Positions 1-13,060 of a stretch of 64,000 bases of DNA are shown piece by piece. How positions within the stretch are numbered: position 1 is the stretch's first letter; each line of letters begins with the position of its first letter. Location of the stretch: contig CM066735.1 in assembly GCA_033961575.1 (NCBI GenBank), forward strand, positions 88,601,449-88,665,448, given 5' to 3'. The notes below the pieces were generated by a model. The model worked only from the letters and a program-made list of their open reading frames with translations, ran no database searches and had not been told where the DNA came from. The position numbers and the translations under genes were made by a program. The DNA comes from Aselliscus stoliczkanus. Taxonomy: Eukaryota > Chordata > Mammalia > Chiroptera > Hipposideridae.

Positions 1-79
1 CATTTTTAAAACAAGATAAAATTTGGAGGTAAGCTGAGGTTTGTCGCTGGTATAACAAGCACACATTTGGGTTTCAGAC

Positions 80-215
80 ACACCTCAGTTCCCTATCCCT
101 AACCTGCCACCAGGTGGCCTTGGGCAACTGACATCTTTGAATCTCTTTTCTCATCTATAAAATTGAAATTGTAATACTTACAGGGCTTCTTGAGGATCAG
201 GGAAAAATATACACT
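80..215 (+). repeat. MIR SINE fragment
   Basis: GGCCTTGGGCAACTGACATC followed by TTTTCTCATCTATAAAATTG matches the MIR core region (…CTTGGGCAAGT…CTCATCTGTAAAATG). It is ancient and diverged. Confidence 0.6.
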
Positions 216-359
216 GAATCAAATCCTAAATGTACCCTTGGAAACTTGTTATCAATAGTCATCTTGTGTTCTTATGTAACAAAGTTCTGCAAGAGAGTAC
301 ATATTGATTGAAGAAATATATAGAAAGTCCTCAGCATTGAGGTGTTCTGGATAGCTCTC

Positions 360-1685
360 TGGGGAGGGGTTATGTATTAGGAAAAACTCAATCTTCCTCC
401 TGTGTTTCTACTTTACACAAACACTACTACCACACTCACGACACTTCGGACACCAGATGTGTGGGTTTCCCACCCTAAATCAAGTAGTTTTGTGAACCAA
501 CTGCACGTCCTACAATTCAACTCAATTCTGACACTAGTATTATATCCAGTGGGTTAAGGGTCAATTTCATAAAGTTACCCCTCTCCAGGTGCCAGTTGCA
601 AGTCCAGGTTGTCACTTGTGCTTCTGACCAGTTAGCAGTAAATCGGAGCTTCCTGCCATCCCCTCTTCAGATTCCATTGATTTGCTAGAGCGGCTCACAG
701 AACTCAGGAAAAACAGTTTACTTAACTGATTACTGGTTTATTCTAAAAGGATACCATAAAGGATACAGATGGACATCCAGATGGAAGAGATGCATAGGGA
801 CAAGGTACCATATTTTGCCGTGTATAATGCGCACCCATGTTTTTGGCCCAAACTTTCAGGGGGAAAAAAAATCTTTTGTTTTAATTTAAAATTTTGTTTA
901 CATTTTGGTACTTGTTTTGTATTATAAAGGAATTTTAGCATTTTTTAATATATTATGGTACAAGAAATTTTATGTCACAAATAATTACAAAACACAAAAA
1001 CAGATACAAGGTACAAGAAATTTTATGTACCAGTAACAAATTTACGATATTTATGCATCATAGAAGGCCAAAACCTCCTTGTTGCAAGTTCGCCGGAAAT
1101 TCAACAAAACCAGTATCGTCTTCCAGGATGTTATTTTGCATATAGATATCATTATTGATTTCTAGAGTTACACTTTTACTCAGAAGCATAAATAAAAGAA
1201 TTAAAAACATTTATGTAGATCAGAATTAGTACTGCCCATGTGCACATCCTTATTTTTCCCTCACAAATATGGGCAAAAAAATGTGCATTATGTACAGCAA
1301 AATACAGTATGTGGGAATGGGCCTGGAATTTCCATGCCTTCAACCAGGTTGGCCACTTCTAGCACCTCCACCTATTTAGCTACCCAGAAGCTCTCGTAAC
1401 CTTGTACTTTTGGGATTTTTATGGAGGCTTCATCATTAGGCATGACAATCATTAACTCCATTCACAGCCCTTCTCCCCTCTCTGGACAACAAGGTGGGTT
1501 GAAAATTCCTAGTTTCTAATTAATCATGGTTTGGTCTTTCTGGCAACCAGCCCTCATCAAGGAACCCACCCACATTAGAACAAAAATACTGCTGTCACCT
1601 AGGAAATTCCAAGGGATTTAGGAGCTCTGTTCCAGGAACCAGGGACAGAAACCCATATATATATTTACTGTTATCACACAGGTTC
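360..1685. mobile_element. Retroviral-type solo LTR (ERVL/MER21-like), split by a DNA transposon
   Basis: The sequence GAGCGGCTCACAGAACTCAG near 690, TTTATTCTAAAAGGATACCA near 739, and the continuation after 1308 (GGGATTTTTATGGAGGCTTC, AGGAGCTCTGTTCCAGGAAC) are familiar parts of an old mammalian LTR family that I would place in the ERVL/MER21 group. No internal retroviral coding sequence is visible. Limits are approximate. The family name is from memory and uncertain. Confidence 0.6.
808..1307. mobile_element. 500-bp non-autonomous DNA transposon, TA-flanked
   Basis: The ends form imperfect terminal inverted repeats: CCATATTTTGCCGTGTATAA at the left and, read from the right end inward, CTGTATTTTGCTGTACATAA, each continuing TGCRCA. 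Both sides are flanked by TA (806-807 and 1308-1309), and removing the element rejoins the interrupted LTR. TA duplication points to the Tc1/mariner/pogo superfamily. There is no transposase ORF. The interior has two copies of GGTACAAGAAATTTTATGT (about 956 and 1010). Confidence 0.7.
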
Positions 1686-1907
1686 AATAGTGGTTTATTG
1701 CCTTAGCATCAAGTTTAAAAGAATATATTTTGATAAAATGCTTAGAAGTTGAAAGCATAGTATTTTCATTTAATTTTAACCATTTGACAGAACATTTAAA
1801 ACGTGGTTATGTCCTTTAAAAATAGAGTGCTAATCACTAACTAAGCTTTAGACTATTGTGGGTGTTTTTAATATTACTTTGTTTTAATTCATTTCTTTTG
1901 TCATTGA

Positions 1908-1934
1908 ATTTCTTATCTATTATAGATAAGAAAT
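1908..1934. repeat. Perfect 12-bp stem hairpin
   Basis: ATTTCTTATCTA, then TTA, then TAGATAAGAAAT: a perfect 12-bp inverted repeat with a 3-base loop in AT-rich DNA. No function is suggested by context. Confidence 0.8.
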
Positions 1935-2681
1935 GAAATTACATAGTTATTAAGTGAGGATCAGGAAGATACCTTTTGTTATGTCTCTTGTGATGTAAAT
2001 TTTACCTTCTAAGATGGTCTTCTGATTCTTGGCTTGTGGAGAGCTGAGATTGCTAGATAGCTTAATTCTGATTTGATGAGATCTTACTGTATCTTCTTGT
2101 TACTGTTAGCCTTTCAGAATTTAGTCTGCAGGGTATTGTAATGCAGAAATGTGTTCTGCTTGGAAGGATAGGTATAAGATAGCTCCTAGTTGTTATTCTG
2201 CTGAGGCAAGATGATAAGAATTATATTATTTTATAAAGAGTTCATAATTTCATCTTACATTTAATTGTCATTTAAAATAAGTTACCATGTATTTTATTGG
2301 ATAAAGGGAGTCTTCTGAATTTTGTTTTGCACAGACATATATACACATATACATATATATGCACACATACCCTCACTCATTTTATATATGTGAGTATATA
2401 CTCTTGTTTTTTTGAATCATTGGATCATTAAACAACTTAGAGATATTTAGGAATTTTCAGATTACCTATGTAGCATTGAAATTAATGGGTTATAGTAGCC
2501 AAGCTGCCATTCTATTTTACAAATGTGATTTCTCAAAAAGGTCATTATTGTATTAATTTTAAGGTAATGCAGTTTGTTTTAAGGAGGTCATAGATGGACT
2601 TATATTAAGTTGACTGAATTTTTTGGGGATGTTTTCTTACCTCTGTTTTTCAAACTATTTCAAATCTAATTTTACAAGCAA

Positions 2682-2795
2682 TTTTTTTTTTTTTTTTTTT
2701 TGAGGGCTGTGTCACCGGCCCTCATATGTGGGACCTGAACTGGGGCCGCTGGCTTCCCAAACCAGCGCCTAACCAATGCGCCACTCAGCTGGCCC
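2682..2795 (-). mobile_element. Short tRNA-derived SINE
   Basis: Minus-strand copy: a poly(T) run, then GAGGGCTGTGTCACCGGCCC, ending GCCACTCAGCTGGCCC. The flanking TACAAGCAATTTT / TACAAACAATTTT is a target site duplication. Confidence 0.9.
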
Positions 2796-4338
2796 TACAA
2801 ACAATTTTGATAGAAATAACATATAAATAAAAGTAATTTTATTCATTAGAAATTAAAACAGAGTATGTTAATATAATTATCTTATAGTAAAGTATGGGCC
2901 CTCCAGAATTAGAATTCATATGGGAAGTGTGATGGAGATGAGAGATAAGATCATAAAGGGGGTGAAGGAAAGGATTTTTAGGTTAAATTTTATCTTTTCA
3001 GATCACTGTTGAAAAATGCCAATTGCATGTTTTACATAATGGCAATTACTCAATTTTTATATGTTCACATATTTTGCTACCATCTTTCAATTGCATTGAT
3101 TTAGCAGTATATGGGTTTAAAAGGTTAAGTGATGAATATTGAGTGGATTAGCTTCAGAATATGTTTTATACTTACAGTGTCAGTGCTTTCTCTGTTATGG
3201 TTGTGAACTTGAAATAGTTAGAGGCAGTTCTAGATTATAGTTTGGTGGCAGTGAATTTTAGGTCTTTGGGGATTGCTATATCTCCCTGCCTCTGCAGTAG
3301 GTCGGGGCATCTGATTGGAGAAGTACAACATGATTATTGAGAAAATTTTTATAGAAAGCCAACATGATATTTCAGCTTTATTTTCAAAGCTGCCTCCAGA
3401 AAATGGCACAAACATTATAATAAATGAATATTAGTAGACTAATTTTGGCTTGACCTTTGGGTAGGGGTCATTTTACTGTTTAATGCCATAAATCACTCTA
3501 GAATCACAGCTTTTGCTTTAGTTTGTTGTTTGAAAAAATGGTTTATAGAGTGCAGGTCTAGGCCTTTGATCAGAACTTTTTATTCATGGCATTGATTGGG
3601 AATTAAAGTTTTAACTTTGTTCTTTTCCTCCCCAGTCCTACGTTATTCAAAGTAGCTAAATCCCTGACTAGCCTCTGTTTGTTCAGCTTTTAAAGTAGTT
3701 ATTGTTAAATAAAATTTAGGAAGGGTTATCCCAAATGTTTATTCTCTGAATCTTCTCACTATTTTCCAAACTGCAGGTTGTGATTTATTAGCGATTTTGA
3801 AAAACAATTTATTGGATTATTACAAGTATTAAAAAATAAAAGAAAGGGCGACTGAGTAGAAAATAACAGAACATGTTATGGGCAGTAAGGAAAATATTGT
3901 TTCGTGAAATTTATTTGTTATATATATATACACATACATAGACATGTAAGCACATAGATACGTGTGTGCTATATTTCCAGGGGTTGCTATTAAGTGTATT
4001 TCTTTTCAGGGGTTTCTATTAAAAAAGAAAGGAAATCCATTTCTATAGATAAACATTTAATTACATTCTTTTGGGAATTTTATGTGTGTATATACACATA
4101 TACTGGGGATGCCAAAAGAATGTATACTCATACACATGACTTATATTCATCTTTTGTTATCAGTATATATTTAGTATTGCAATTTGAAAACAGTTTTTTC
4201 CTTTCTTAAAATGTATATACTTTTTTTTGGCATGCTCTGTGTATGTATACTTTTTTATTTAAAAATTTAATATATCCAAGTAAGTATTTAGATTAAGCAT
4301 TGTTATTTGATGTCTAAGTTAATTCTACATCAAAAAGT

Positions 4339-4454
4339 TTTTTGATTTTTTGTTTTGTTTTGAGGGCAGTGTCACTGGTCCTCATATGTGGGACCCGAAC
4401 CGGGGCCGCTGGCATCCCAAGCCAGCTCTTAACACTGCGCCACTCGGCCGGCCC
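4339..4454 (-). mobile_element. Short tRNA-derived SINE
   Basis: Minus-strand copy with a T/G-rich tail, body GAGGGCAGTGTCACTGGTCC, and head ending CCACTCGGCCGGCCC. It is flanked by the duplication CAAAAAGTTTTT. Confidence 0.9.
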
Positions 4455-4628
4455 AAAAAGTTTTTATATTGGAGAATTTAACTTCATATTTCGTTAACAA
4501 TAGCTTACTGGTTCCATGTATAATGAATGAGGTGTAATGGCAAGGAAGAACTGCCAGTAGATTTTCCTCTGTTCAATTTCAAACTCTCATCAACTATTTA
4601 AGCTTTAAGGCTCATGGGCCAAAAAAAT

Positions 4629-4631
<3 letters not shown>

Positions 4632-4678
<47 letters not shown>
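4632..4678. repeat. (TA)n microsatellite
   Basis: About 23 uninterrupted AT dinucleotides. A smaller mixed TA/CA tract occurs at about 2336-2400. Confidence 0.95.
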
Positions 4679-4682
<4 letters not shown>

Positions 4683-7439
4683 CTACAATTAGAAAGACTT
4701 TGTATAGTCAGTTTGACCCAGAATTACCTGAAATATAATATTTTTATTGAGATGATCATTTGGGAAAGACATATATGGAAAATACTATAGTAATTGAATC
4801 AGTACTTTAGTACTGTACACATTAACTGCTTTGAGATTGTATAAGAAACAGGATGAGAAGCATGGAATGTTTAATGACATCGAACTGTAATTCTTATGTT
4901 TTATGTGTATGTAGATACATAGAGCACTTGACCAAAGATAAGTGCTGTGTAGAAAAATCGTAGAGACAGGTTTTTTGTTTTTTTGATTTTTGGAGAGAGA
5001 TCTGTAGGAGATTCCATTTGGTTCAATAGTTTTTTGGTGTAGGAAGGAATGAGTGATTTCTATTTGGTAAGCTATGATTTAAAACTCCATATATTTGCAG
5101 ATTAAATATCTGAAAGTGAAAAAAGCAGAATATGTTCCTGTATGATTCCATATTTTCTTGTTTTTGAATATTTAATGGTAGGAAATTTAATATTAAAGTT
5201 GGTATTGAATATTGAAATGATTCAAAGGTTATCATTGAGTATCTCTTGGAAGTGGAATTTAAAGGTAAATAGATTATTATATTTTAGTTTTCAAAATTTT
5301 CACAAACAGCATACATTATTTTCCTAATAAAAATATTTTTAAGTATCTGAAGCTATTACAGCCATTTCCAACACAGATCAGTAGAATGATTACTTCTTAA
5401 AGAGTTTAATTATTTTGTAAGGATTGAACAAAATGGTCATTTTTTTTTTTTCTCCCTGAGATTGTCAACTGGATCAGCATCTTAGCACCCTTAGCAGTGC
5501 CTTTAATTATAGCCCTGTGTGTTCAGTTTTTAACTGTAAAGATTGTTGTAGTGGAAATGATTTCCATGTGATTAAGCTTGACACTCTTGAAGTGTGTTTT
5601 GGCAAGGCTATCATCTTACCATAGTCCTCTAAATTACTGCCATCCTAGAACTGAATCCCTTAAGAGGTTTTCAAGCCTAATCAATGTCTGAGCTTTTGAT
5701 GACTCTTAGAGAGATGGAACCATTATAGGAATTTATGCCTCTTTCTCTTTTATAGTGCCATTAACATGGTTTGGTAACCAGTATGCATCCAAAGTTCTTA
5801 TTCTTTGAACTTTGAGGATATTTGCTTGTCTCTCTCTCTCTCTCTTTTTTCTTTCCGCTGTTTGTATTTTCTTACATACCTAGTTAGAAGTCGTGGCCCA
5901 TACATATTTCATTTAAACACCTAAACTGTTAAATCAACTTTTTTTCAAAATGTTTTTTTGAAAGACATTCATACAGACACTTGTCAGGGCTTTTTAAAAT
6001 AAAACCATTGAGTGGGTGGTGGTTCTTACAATTTCTTTCTGTGTTCTTACCTGCCTGTTTGGAACCCCTAGAGATCCCATGTTTGTGGTTCCTCACCCGG
6101 ACTTACCCCACCATGAATGAGTCATTACATTCTCATTCTTTACATTTAAACATTCGCTACTGTTAAATGACGCATGAGAAATTGTTTGAGACAGACATTT
6201 CATAAAGATTTACTCTTTATAGAGTTCAGTTAGTTCATATGATATAATTGTAAGAGTTACAAAGTAATATTTGTATTATAGAGATATTTGAAAGTTAGTC
6301 ACTCTGTAAGTTTCTTCATAATTTTAAAATTTATTTTAAATGGAGGTGATGCACACATTTCTGATATTGCTAATAGTTTACCTACTGTTTACTCTTGTGT
6401 CGTGAGTCATGTTGAGAACATGACACAGGTTAAAACATAGCCCTGTCAGTAACATGTAATGTTATAATAAAATTATTTGCATTTTGTACATGAGGAAAAT
6501 AAGCCTTAGAGAGATGAGGTCTCTGCTCAAGATCGCATAGATAGTGAAGGAAAGGCCCAGGCTCTCAGGCCCTGGAGGTGGTGCCGTGAGTGCCTTTCAT
6601 ATCCGCCTGTTAATAATATTGTAGTGGGAAATGCTCCTAAAGCGAACATAGAATACCTTTTATTTCTGTTCAGTAGAAACTTCTGTTTCAGTAGAATCAG
6701 GTCTATATCTTTCTAAAAGTTAAAAGGTGGTGGGTGGTGTTCCTTGTTGGTATTTAGCCACTTTCCCCCCGTCTCTCTGCCGAGAGAACTGATTTTTAAA
6801 AGAACATTTTTACATTTTTATTACTGTAGCATGTGTCTCGAACATATGAAACCCTGCCCTTTTGAAGCTTATGCTATAAAGCTGTATCGCCCTGTATCTT
6901 TCTTCTGGTTACCTACTAATGTTCACTCCATGTCATGTGTTGAAAAACTTGACACCTGGTTCACTGTCTTCCTATAGGTCTCTCGGGATAAGGCCTGGTA
7001 CCATTTTAGGTGGAGAGTACAAAACGGGGTGACCTTTTCAGCCTGTTGATTTTCTCAACTGCCAGGACCCTTAATTCCATTCTATGATGCTCATGGGCCT
7101 CCTTTTTTGGATCTTCTCTAATGGGAATTCTTACATTTAGATATTCACGTCTGACTAAAATCTCCAGTTTTTTGTTTGTTTGTTTGTTTGTTTGTTTGTC
7201 TAGCTCTCTTATTCTACTACTTCCATAATTTTTATTCTTTGAGGCTTTCTAGTCACTTATCCCACTTTTTTCTTTCTTAGTTCACTGCCTCCATTTCCCT
7301 ATGCAGTTTACCTTCAGCCTCTCTGTGATGATTTGAGGACATCTGTCATCATGTATGTTGGTATTAAATATTTCAGTAAATCCCCAATCCTCGGTCAGTT
7401 GAACTATGCTGGGGATGCTCAGAACAGCTAGAAAAATTA

Positions 7440-8720
7440 ACTTACATAGCCTTACAGATTGGTCCCCCTATGCATTCATGTTTCCCTCTGATTCTTCAAA
7501 CACAGAGAACACTCCTGTATCTTTCTAATTATCTCCTGTTCTCTACAGTGAACACATTAAACATCCTCTGCCCTCTTCAGACTGTACCCTCTCACCCCTA
7601 TATCCCAGCTAATGTCACTACGTTATTTAGTCAGTAGAAGATACCAGAAGGTAGCTCCATCCATTTGAATGACTCAGCTGAAACTTGACATGTCCTAAGT
7701 AGATCTTAATTAAACCTTCTCTTCTTTCTGCATTTCTTATCTCAGTGAATGGCATTAGTGTGGCTCAGATTTGAAAATGTGAGCATTATCTATGATTTTT
7801 CTTTCCTTCTACCCAAACACCAGATCCATGGGATTCAGTATGCTTATCTCGAATCAGCCAACCTCTCTCCATACTCCCTTTGACCAACATAGTTCAGGCT
7901 TCCACCTTCTTTTGTTTGGAATAATGTAGTACCTTTCTAGTTGGCTTCCAGTGTTACCAGAAAAAAAAAATCCAACTGTTAAAGAAAAATTATTCAGTGA
8001 CACATGTTAAAGAACATGTTAAAGAACGATAACGCAGGGCATTCTGAGGGGTGTAGGAACCACTGCAGTGGGGGAGAGAGATTGGAATCCACTCTCACTC
8101 TAACAAGGACAAGTGGGCAATGTATATTCAAAAAGCAGCGGGGGCAGGGCTCAATGGATGGAAAGTTACTAAGAGGAAACAACTGGGTAAGGGAGATTCT
8201 TGTTAGGCCAACTCAGTAGAATTGCTGAAGGCGGGACAGACAGGGTGATAAGATATCTAGGCTGGGTCAGATACCAAGGGTTAGGGATTTTCCTTCAACT
8301 GATTTAACAGGATTCTTGCTCAAACTGGATTCTACGAGGACAGAGGGAAGTCAAAGGCCTGCTCGGAGAGGCATTCAAGTTTGGCCAAAGGAGAGAGTCT
8401 TGGGCACCAGCTCCTGCATGTAATCCTGTACAGCGTTGTCTTGCTGGAGGGGTCTTTGCACCACTGATTGTACTCCCCATTGCATTCAGGGTGAGTCTGA
8501 AACTTGCCTAGGCCCTGAAAGGTCCGGCTGAGTTTTCCTTCCCTGTCGGTTTCTGTCACTACTGCTCTTCCCTCCTATTCTGCATTTCAACCATAGTCAA
8601 CTGATTTTAGTTATTTGAACATACTAGACATTTACTCATCTCTGGTCTGGGCATATTATATCTCTACCGGCATGTAGTAGGCACTTGATAAATATCTGTT
8701 AGATGATTAAGTGAATAAAG
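7440..8720 (+). repeat. Ancient LINE (L2-like) remains interrupted by an unclassified insert
   Basis: AGTACCTTTCTAGTTGGCTT (about 7930-7950) and, after a gap, TCTGTCACTACTGCTCTTCC and GTAGGCACTTGATAAATATC (up to about 8700) resemble the 3' third of L2. Between about 7965 and 8560 lies a less AT-rich segment that does not look like L2. It could be an LTR or an old DNA transposon and I cannot name it. It contains a 13-bp tandem repeat (CATGTTAAAGAA) near 8004. Confidence 0.4.
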
Positions 8721-9379
8721 GAACAAATGAAAGTGTCTTTTAGTAGAAGGAGAGGTATAAAAATCTCCAAATGATTCAGGTAGTGAAAAGACACTTAAAT
8801 TTTTTTTAGTCAGTTGAAGAATTAATTGATAATGCAAAAGCAACTTGGTTATTTAGGATAGTGCTTACTATATTTTCAGTAAGATGCAAATTTGTATAAA
8901 ATGAATGGAAATCATTTGCATTGAAGAAGCCTTTGATAAAAAGGTTGTGTTAAATCTCCTTAGATTCAGGTGTGAATGCTGTTCCATGGTTACATTCTTG
9001 TTTGCTTACTCGGTCTCCTGGAATTCATGAGGAGGTGACTGAAATGAATATGAAACCATTATCACAGCTGGTAAGGCAAGTGACAGTATGTCTTCCCTGT
9101 GCTAGGACCAAATTCTTTTTTAATTTTTCAAAATAACAGTATTTTAAAAGCAAATAGAAGCTATATGTGACTTGCTTTGAACTTATTTAGCATGGAATAT
9201 TTTTGTTTTTATCACTAAGAAACATACAGAGTTAAAATTCTGCATAAAGAAAATTATATCTTCAAGGAGCTTGAGTTGGGAAATCGTGGTGAATATGAAT
9301 ATAATTCAATTTCACCTAAATATAAAATTTTTGGTATGACCAATAGAGATGATCATATATAGTAGGGTGGTGCTAATAT

Positions 9380-9590
9380 CTAATATTTAATGGAGTGTTT
9401 ATTTTGTGCTAGGAACTTTTCTAAGCTCACTGCATTCATTATCTTGTTTAATTTTTACAATCTATCAGTTGTAAATAGTGTTACTATCATCATTCTGCAG
9501 ATGAGGACACTGAGATTCAGTGAGAATAAGTAATTGGCACATGCGGTTTGTAGCAGAGCTAGGGTTTGAATTCAGACTATCTCCCTCAAG
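9380..9590 (-). repeat. MIR SINE
   Basis: The long match in reverse orientation includes TTTATTTTGTGCTAGGAACT, CATTCTGCAGATGAGGACAC and TAGCAGAGCTAGGGTTTGAA, the canonical MIR order when read from its 3' end. Confidence 0.85.
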
Positions 9591-9620
9591 AATCTATACT
9601 CAGTAAAGAAATGTTTTACC

Positions 9621-10053
9621 GGGCTGGCCGAGTGGCGCATTGGTTAAGAGCTGGTTTGGGGATGCCAGTGGCCCCGGTTCGGATCCCACGTATGAGGGTC
9701 AGTGACACTGCCCTCTACAGCTAACAACAGCTCCACCTGGAGCTGGGCTGCTGTGAATCCCCGAGGATGGCATAGCTGCAGCCCCTGCTGCAGTGGGCTG
9801 CCATAGGCTACAGTGAGTGGCCGGCAGCTATGTGAGCTGCCGAGAGCCAATGTGGGCGACCATCCAGAGGCCGGCGACCAATGTGCCTCATCCGGGAAGA
9901 GCGCAATGACGATACCAACATGGGCCAGTGAAGCAACGTCCTCGGCAATTAGACTGAGGAACAAAAAGACAGCAACTTGTCTGTTCCCCTTCCCCGATTC
10001 TCCAATGCTCTTCTCCTCCCCCAATTCCCAGTAAAATCTTTAAAAAAAAAAAA
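9621..10053 (+). mobile_element. Long composite tRNA-derived SINE (about 430 bp)
   Basis: The head GGGCTGGCCGAGTGGCGCAT…GGTTCGGATCCC has A-box- and B-box-like promoter elements of tRNA type. After the CACTGCCCTCTACAGCTA junction follows a body of about 330 bp rich in CAGC/GGCTGCC and ending CCCAGTAAAATCTTT plus poly(A). The short SINEs in this window correspond to the first ~95 bp of this unit with poly(A) added directly. Weak flanking duplication GTTTTACC/GTTTTATC. Reading frames over 100 codons inside it are not genes. Confidence 0.9.
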
Positions 10054-11468
10054 GGTTTTATCTTCAGCTAAAATAAACTGGTTTGACAAATTGCATTATA
10101 TATGTATAGGTGCAGTTTTCAGTAGTATCTAGTCTTAATTTTATGCTAATATAATTTGTGGAGATAATTTCTTGGATTAGATCATTAATTAGAAGCTGTT
10201 TCTCAAATATATGTAAACTATCTTAATCACTTAATAAAATTTCATGCTTTGTTTCAGTATTTAAACATGATTTGGTTTCTGAGTCCTCGTTTATTTCTTC
10301 CATAACCACCTATTTTAAGGTTGCTGTTTATTTTCCAAATGAGATGACTATTCCTACATCCACTTTATGTCTTCCAAAGATTTTTATGATATCTCTCCAT
10401 TTCTGTGGTTTCTTCTGTCTTCTTTGTCCATGTCAGTTTATCCTTTAAAAAATTACTATCATGTCAGTGAACATTGGGAGAGAGAACAGATAAACCCAAC
10501 CCTTTGATCTGTCATGTTTTTGATGGACTTCCAACTTGTTTTTCTTTACTTCCCTGCTCCTTAATCACTAAGCATACAGTGAGTTCCTGTTATAAGGAGG
10601 CTTTATTTTCATTGACATGAAAATGTGTCTCCTCTTAGAGAACAAATGTGGACAATATTGAGAAAGTACGAAATAAAATGAACATAGTGTTTCTTTTAAT
10701 TCAATTAGATACTAAAAGTACTTAAAGTTAGATTATGTGCTATGGAGCATGAGAATAATTGCCTGATCACTTAATATTCATTCAAATTTGGGTAATTTGA
10801 AAGATATTATTTTGAATCTTTAAAAAGGAACTAGTGTCAAAGTAAATGACAGCAGCATTTATTGTACTTGGCAAAGGCCTGCCGGTTTACCTGCATAACA
10901 ATTAAATTTGGCAAGATTTTAATCTTGACTTCTTAAACTTTCTATTTCATAATTGACAGCTTTTACTTCAGTAAGTAAAAACAAATAGAAGGAATTGTCT
11001 GAGTGCTCCAGGCAGGGTTCTTTTGGTTGCCTGGAATCAGAAATATATTTACACTCTCTATAGTTAAAGAGATACAGATTGTTAAGTCTACAGAGTTTTT
11101 GCTGGGATCCCAGAAAAGCTGCACAAAAGTTTCAGAAAGGGGAAAGATAGCATTAGAGAACAGCTACCTCTGATCTTCGTCTTCCCCTTCTCTGACATAT
11201 TGCTTCTTTGACAGGCACCCCTTGAAATCACTCATATTTTCTGTCTCAGCTTTAATTTCCCCCCTTTTTTTTTTTTAAGCTGTCAAGCTAACAGTATCTA
11301 GTCTGGATCTTTTTAAGCAAGTTTAGGACTATGAATTTTTATTTAGCAGATAAACCAAATACTGCATTGTGGTGAAATGTATACCTATAAGTAAGCCTAT
11401 ATAAAGATTTCCATCCTGCCTTTATTTATCTGAAAGTATTGTACTAAAACTACAACAGGAATATTTTT

Positions 11469-11912
11469 TTTTTTTTTTAAAGATTTTATTGGGGAATTGG
11501 CGGAGGGGAACAGCGTTGGGGAATCGGGGAAGGGGAACAGACAAGTTGCTGTCTTTCTGCTCCTCAGTTCAGTTGTGGAGGATGTTGCTTCACTGTTGGT
11601 ATCGTCATTGCGCTCTTCCCAGATGAGGCAGATCAGTCGCTGGCCTCTGGATGTCGCTCACCGCGGCTATTGGCAGCTCACGCTTGGCTGCCAGCCGCTC
11701 ACGCTGGCTGCGGGCCACTCACTGTAGCCTATGGCAGCCCACTGCAGCGGGGGCTGCAGCCCACACCATCACCGGGGCTCGCACAGCCCAGCTCCAGGTG
11801 GAGCTGTTGTTAGCTGTAGAGGGCAGTGTCACTGGCCCTCATGTGGGATCCGAACCGGGGCCGCTGGCATCCCAAAACCAGCGCTTAACCAATGCGCCAC
11901 TCGGCCGGCCCC
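11469..11912 (-). mobile_element. Long composite SINE
   Basis: Minus copy: poly(T), AAAGATTTTATTGGGGAATT, the GC-rich body, then the tRNA-type head ending ACTCGGCCGGCCCC. It is flanked by the duplication AGGAATATTTTT. Confidence 0.93.
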
Positions 11913-12202
11913 AGGAATATTTTTATACAGTAAAATTATATGACACAATAGAGATCCCTACACACTGAGAACAGATAGCGTTCAATAAAACTTTGAAAAT
12001 TTAAGTTCAAGATGCATTTCTACGTGGAGAACTCATTGCTAAGTACAACTTTTATAAAGAGTAGAAGCTTCACTTTATGTTTGCCTATGTGCATGCTCAT
12101 GCCAGCTTTTGAGAAAGAATGTGGTAGTTTTTTGGTTTTTTTATTCCTTTACCGGATCTTAAAGTACTGGAAATCAGTAGTAGCTCCCAGTTATTTCTGG
12201 AG

Positions 12203-12442
12203 CAGTGGTTCTCAGTGGGTTTATATATTGGGTTGTGTTTTTGCCTCTTATGGGACATGTGGCAATTCCTGGAGACATTTTTGTTCATCACAACTGGGGA
12301 GAGAGGATATGTGTGCTACTGGTGTCTAGTAGGTGGAAGCCAGATATGCTACTGAACATCCTACAATGCCCAGGACCTCCCCCTGCAGCAGGGAGGTGTC
12401 CAGCCCAAAATGTTAACAGTGCCAACATTGCGAAGCTGTGTT
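12203..12442 (+). mobile_element. MER5A-type hAT-Charlie fossil
   Basis: CAGTGGTTCTCAGTGG at the start, GGAGACATTTTTGTTCATCA, ACATCCTACAATGCCCAGGA and CAGCCCAAAATGTTAACAGT are the MER5A landmarks in order. Non-autonomous and old. Confidence 0.88.
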
Positions 12443-13029
12443 CTGTAGAATCCAGGGTCATAGAGCAAACCGGTGAACAAGTTCAAAATGGAGAAAGACT
12501 CTATTTGGAGTTACAGGAGTTACTTGTCACTGGTTTTGAATGCCTTAGAGGAAGTGAGAGAGAAGTTCACTTCTACAGAAAGCCTGAGTTTAAATACATC
12601 TGATTTTACTATATTAAACCATATTTTGACTTTGGTAATTGTATGTTGAAACCAGTTTCCAGTTATATTTTTGATTCTTGCCAATCCGATTATTTTTTAA
12701 TTTCTTAGATAAATTTTTTAGCTAACAGTAGCCCAAGATAAAACCTACAAGAATGAAAATTGTTTTGTAAATAATATCTAGGAATAGTATAGCTAAATTA
12801 ATATTTTTCTCAACACATGTAAATCGAACTGTATCTTTATCTCCAGTATTTAAATGAGGAGTATTATTAAGAAAAAGAGATGTACTTTGTCAAGTAGAAT
12901 TGTTACTTTTTGTAACTGGAAAGGTTCTGATAAAAAAGACAATTTTTACCCTATTGTGAACTGTATTTTATATATGAACTAAATTCAGCTATTTAATTCT
13001 CATGAAATTAAAACTGTACCTCAAAATAT

Positions 13030-13035
<6 letters not shown>

Positions 13036-13060
<25 letters not shown>

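Noticed and set aside
8004..8559. Less AT-rich segment with frames on both strands, considered as a processed pseudogene
   Set aside because: No frame reads like a known protein, and it looks like an insertion in an L2. It is listed only as unclassified.
9644..10024. 126-codon minus-strand open frame
   Set aside because: It lies wholly inside a long SINE. The same frame recurs in other copies (11497, 16448, 24517, 39482) and reflects GC-rich repeat sequence, not a gene.
12205..12603. 132-codon plus-strand frame
   Set aside because: It overlaps the MER5A fossil and its flank. There is no protein similarity.
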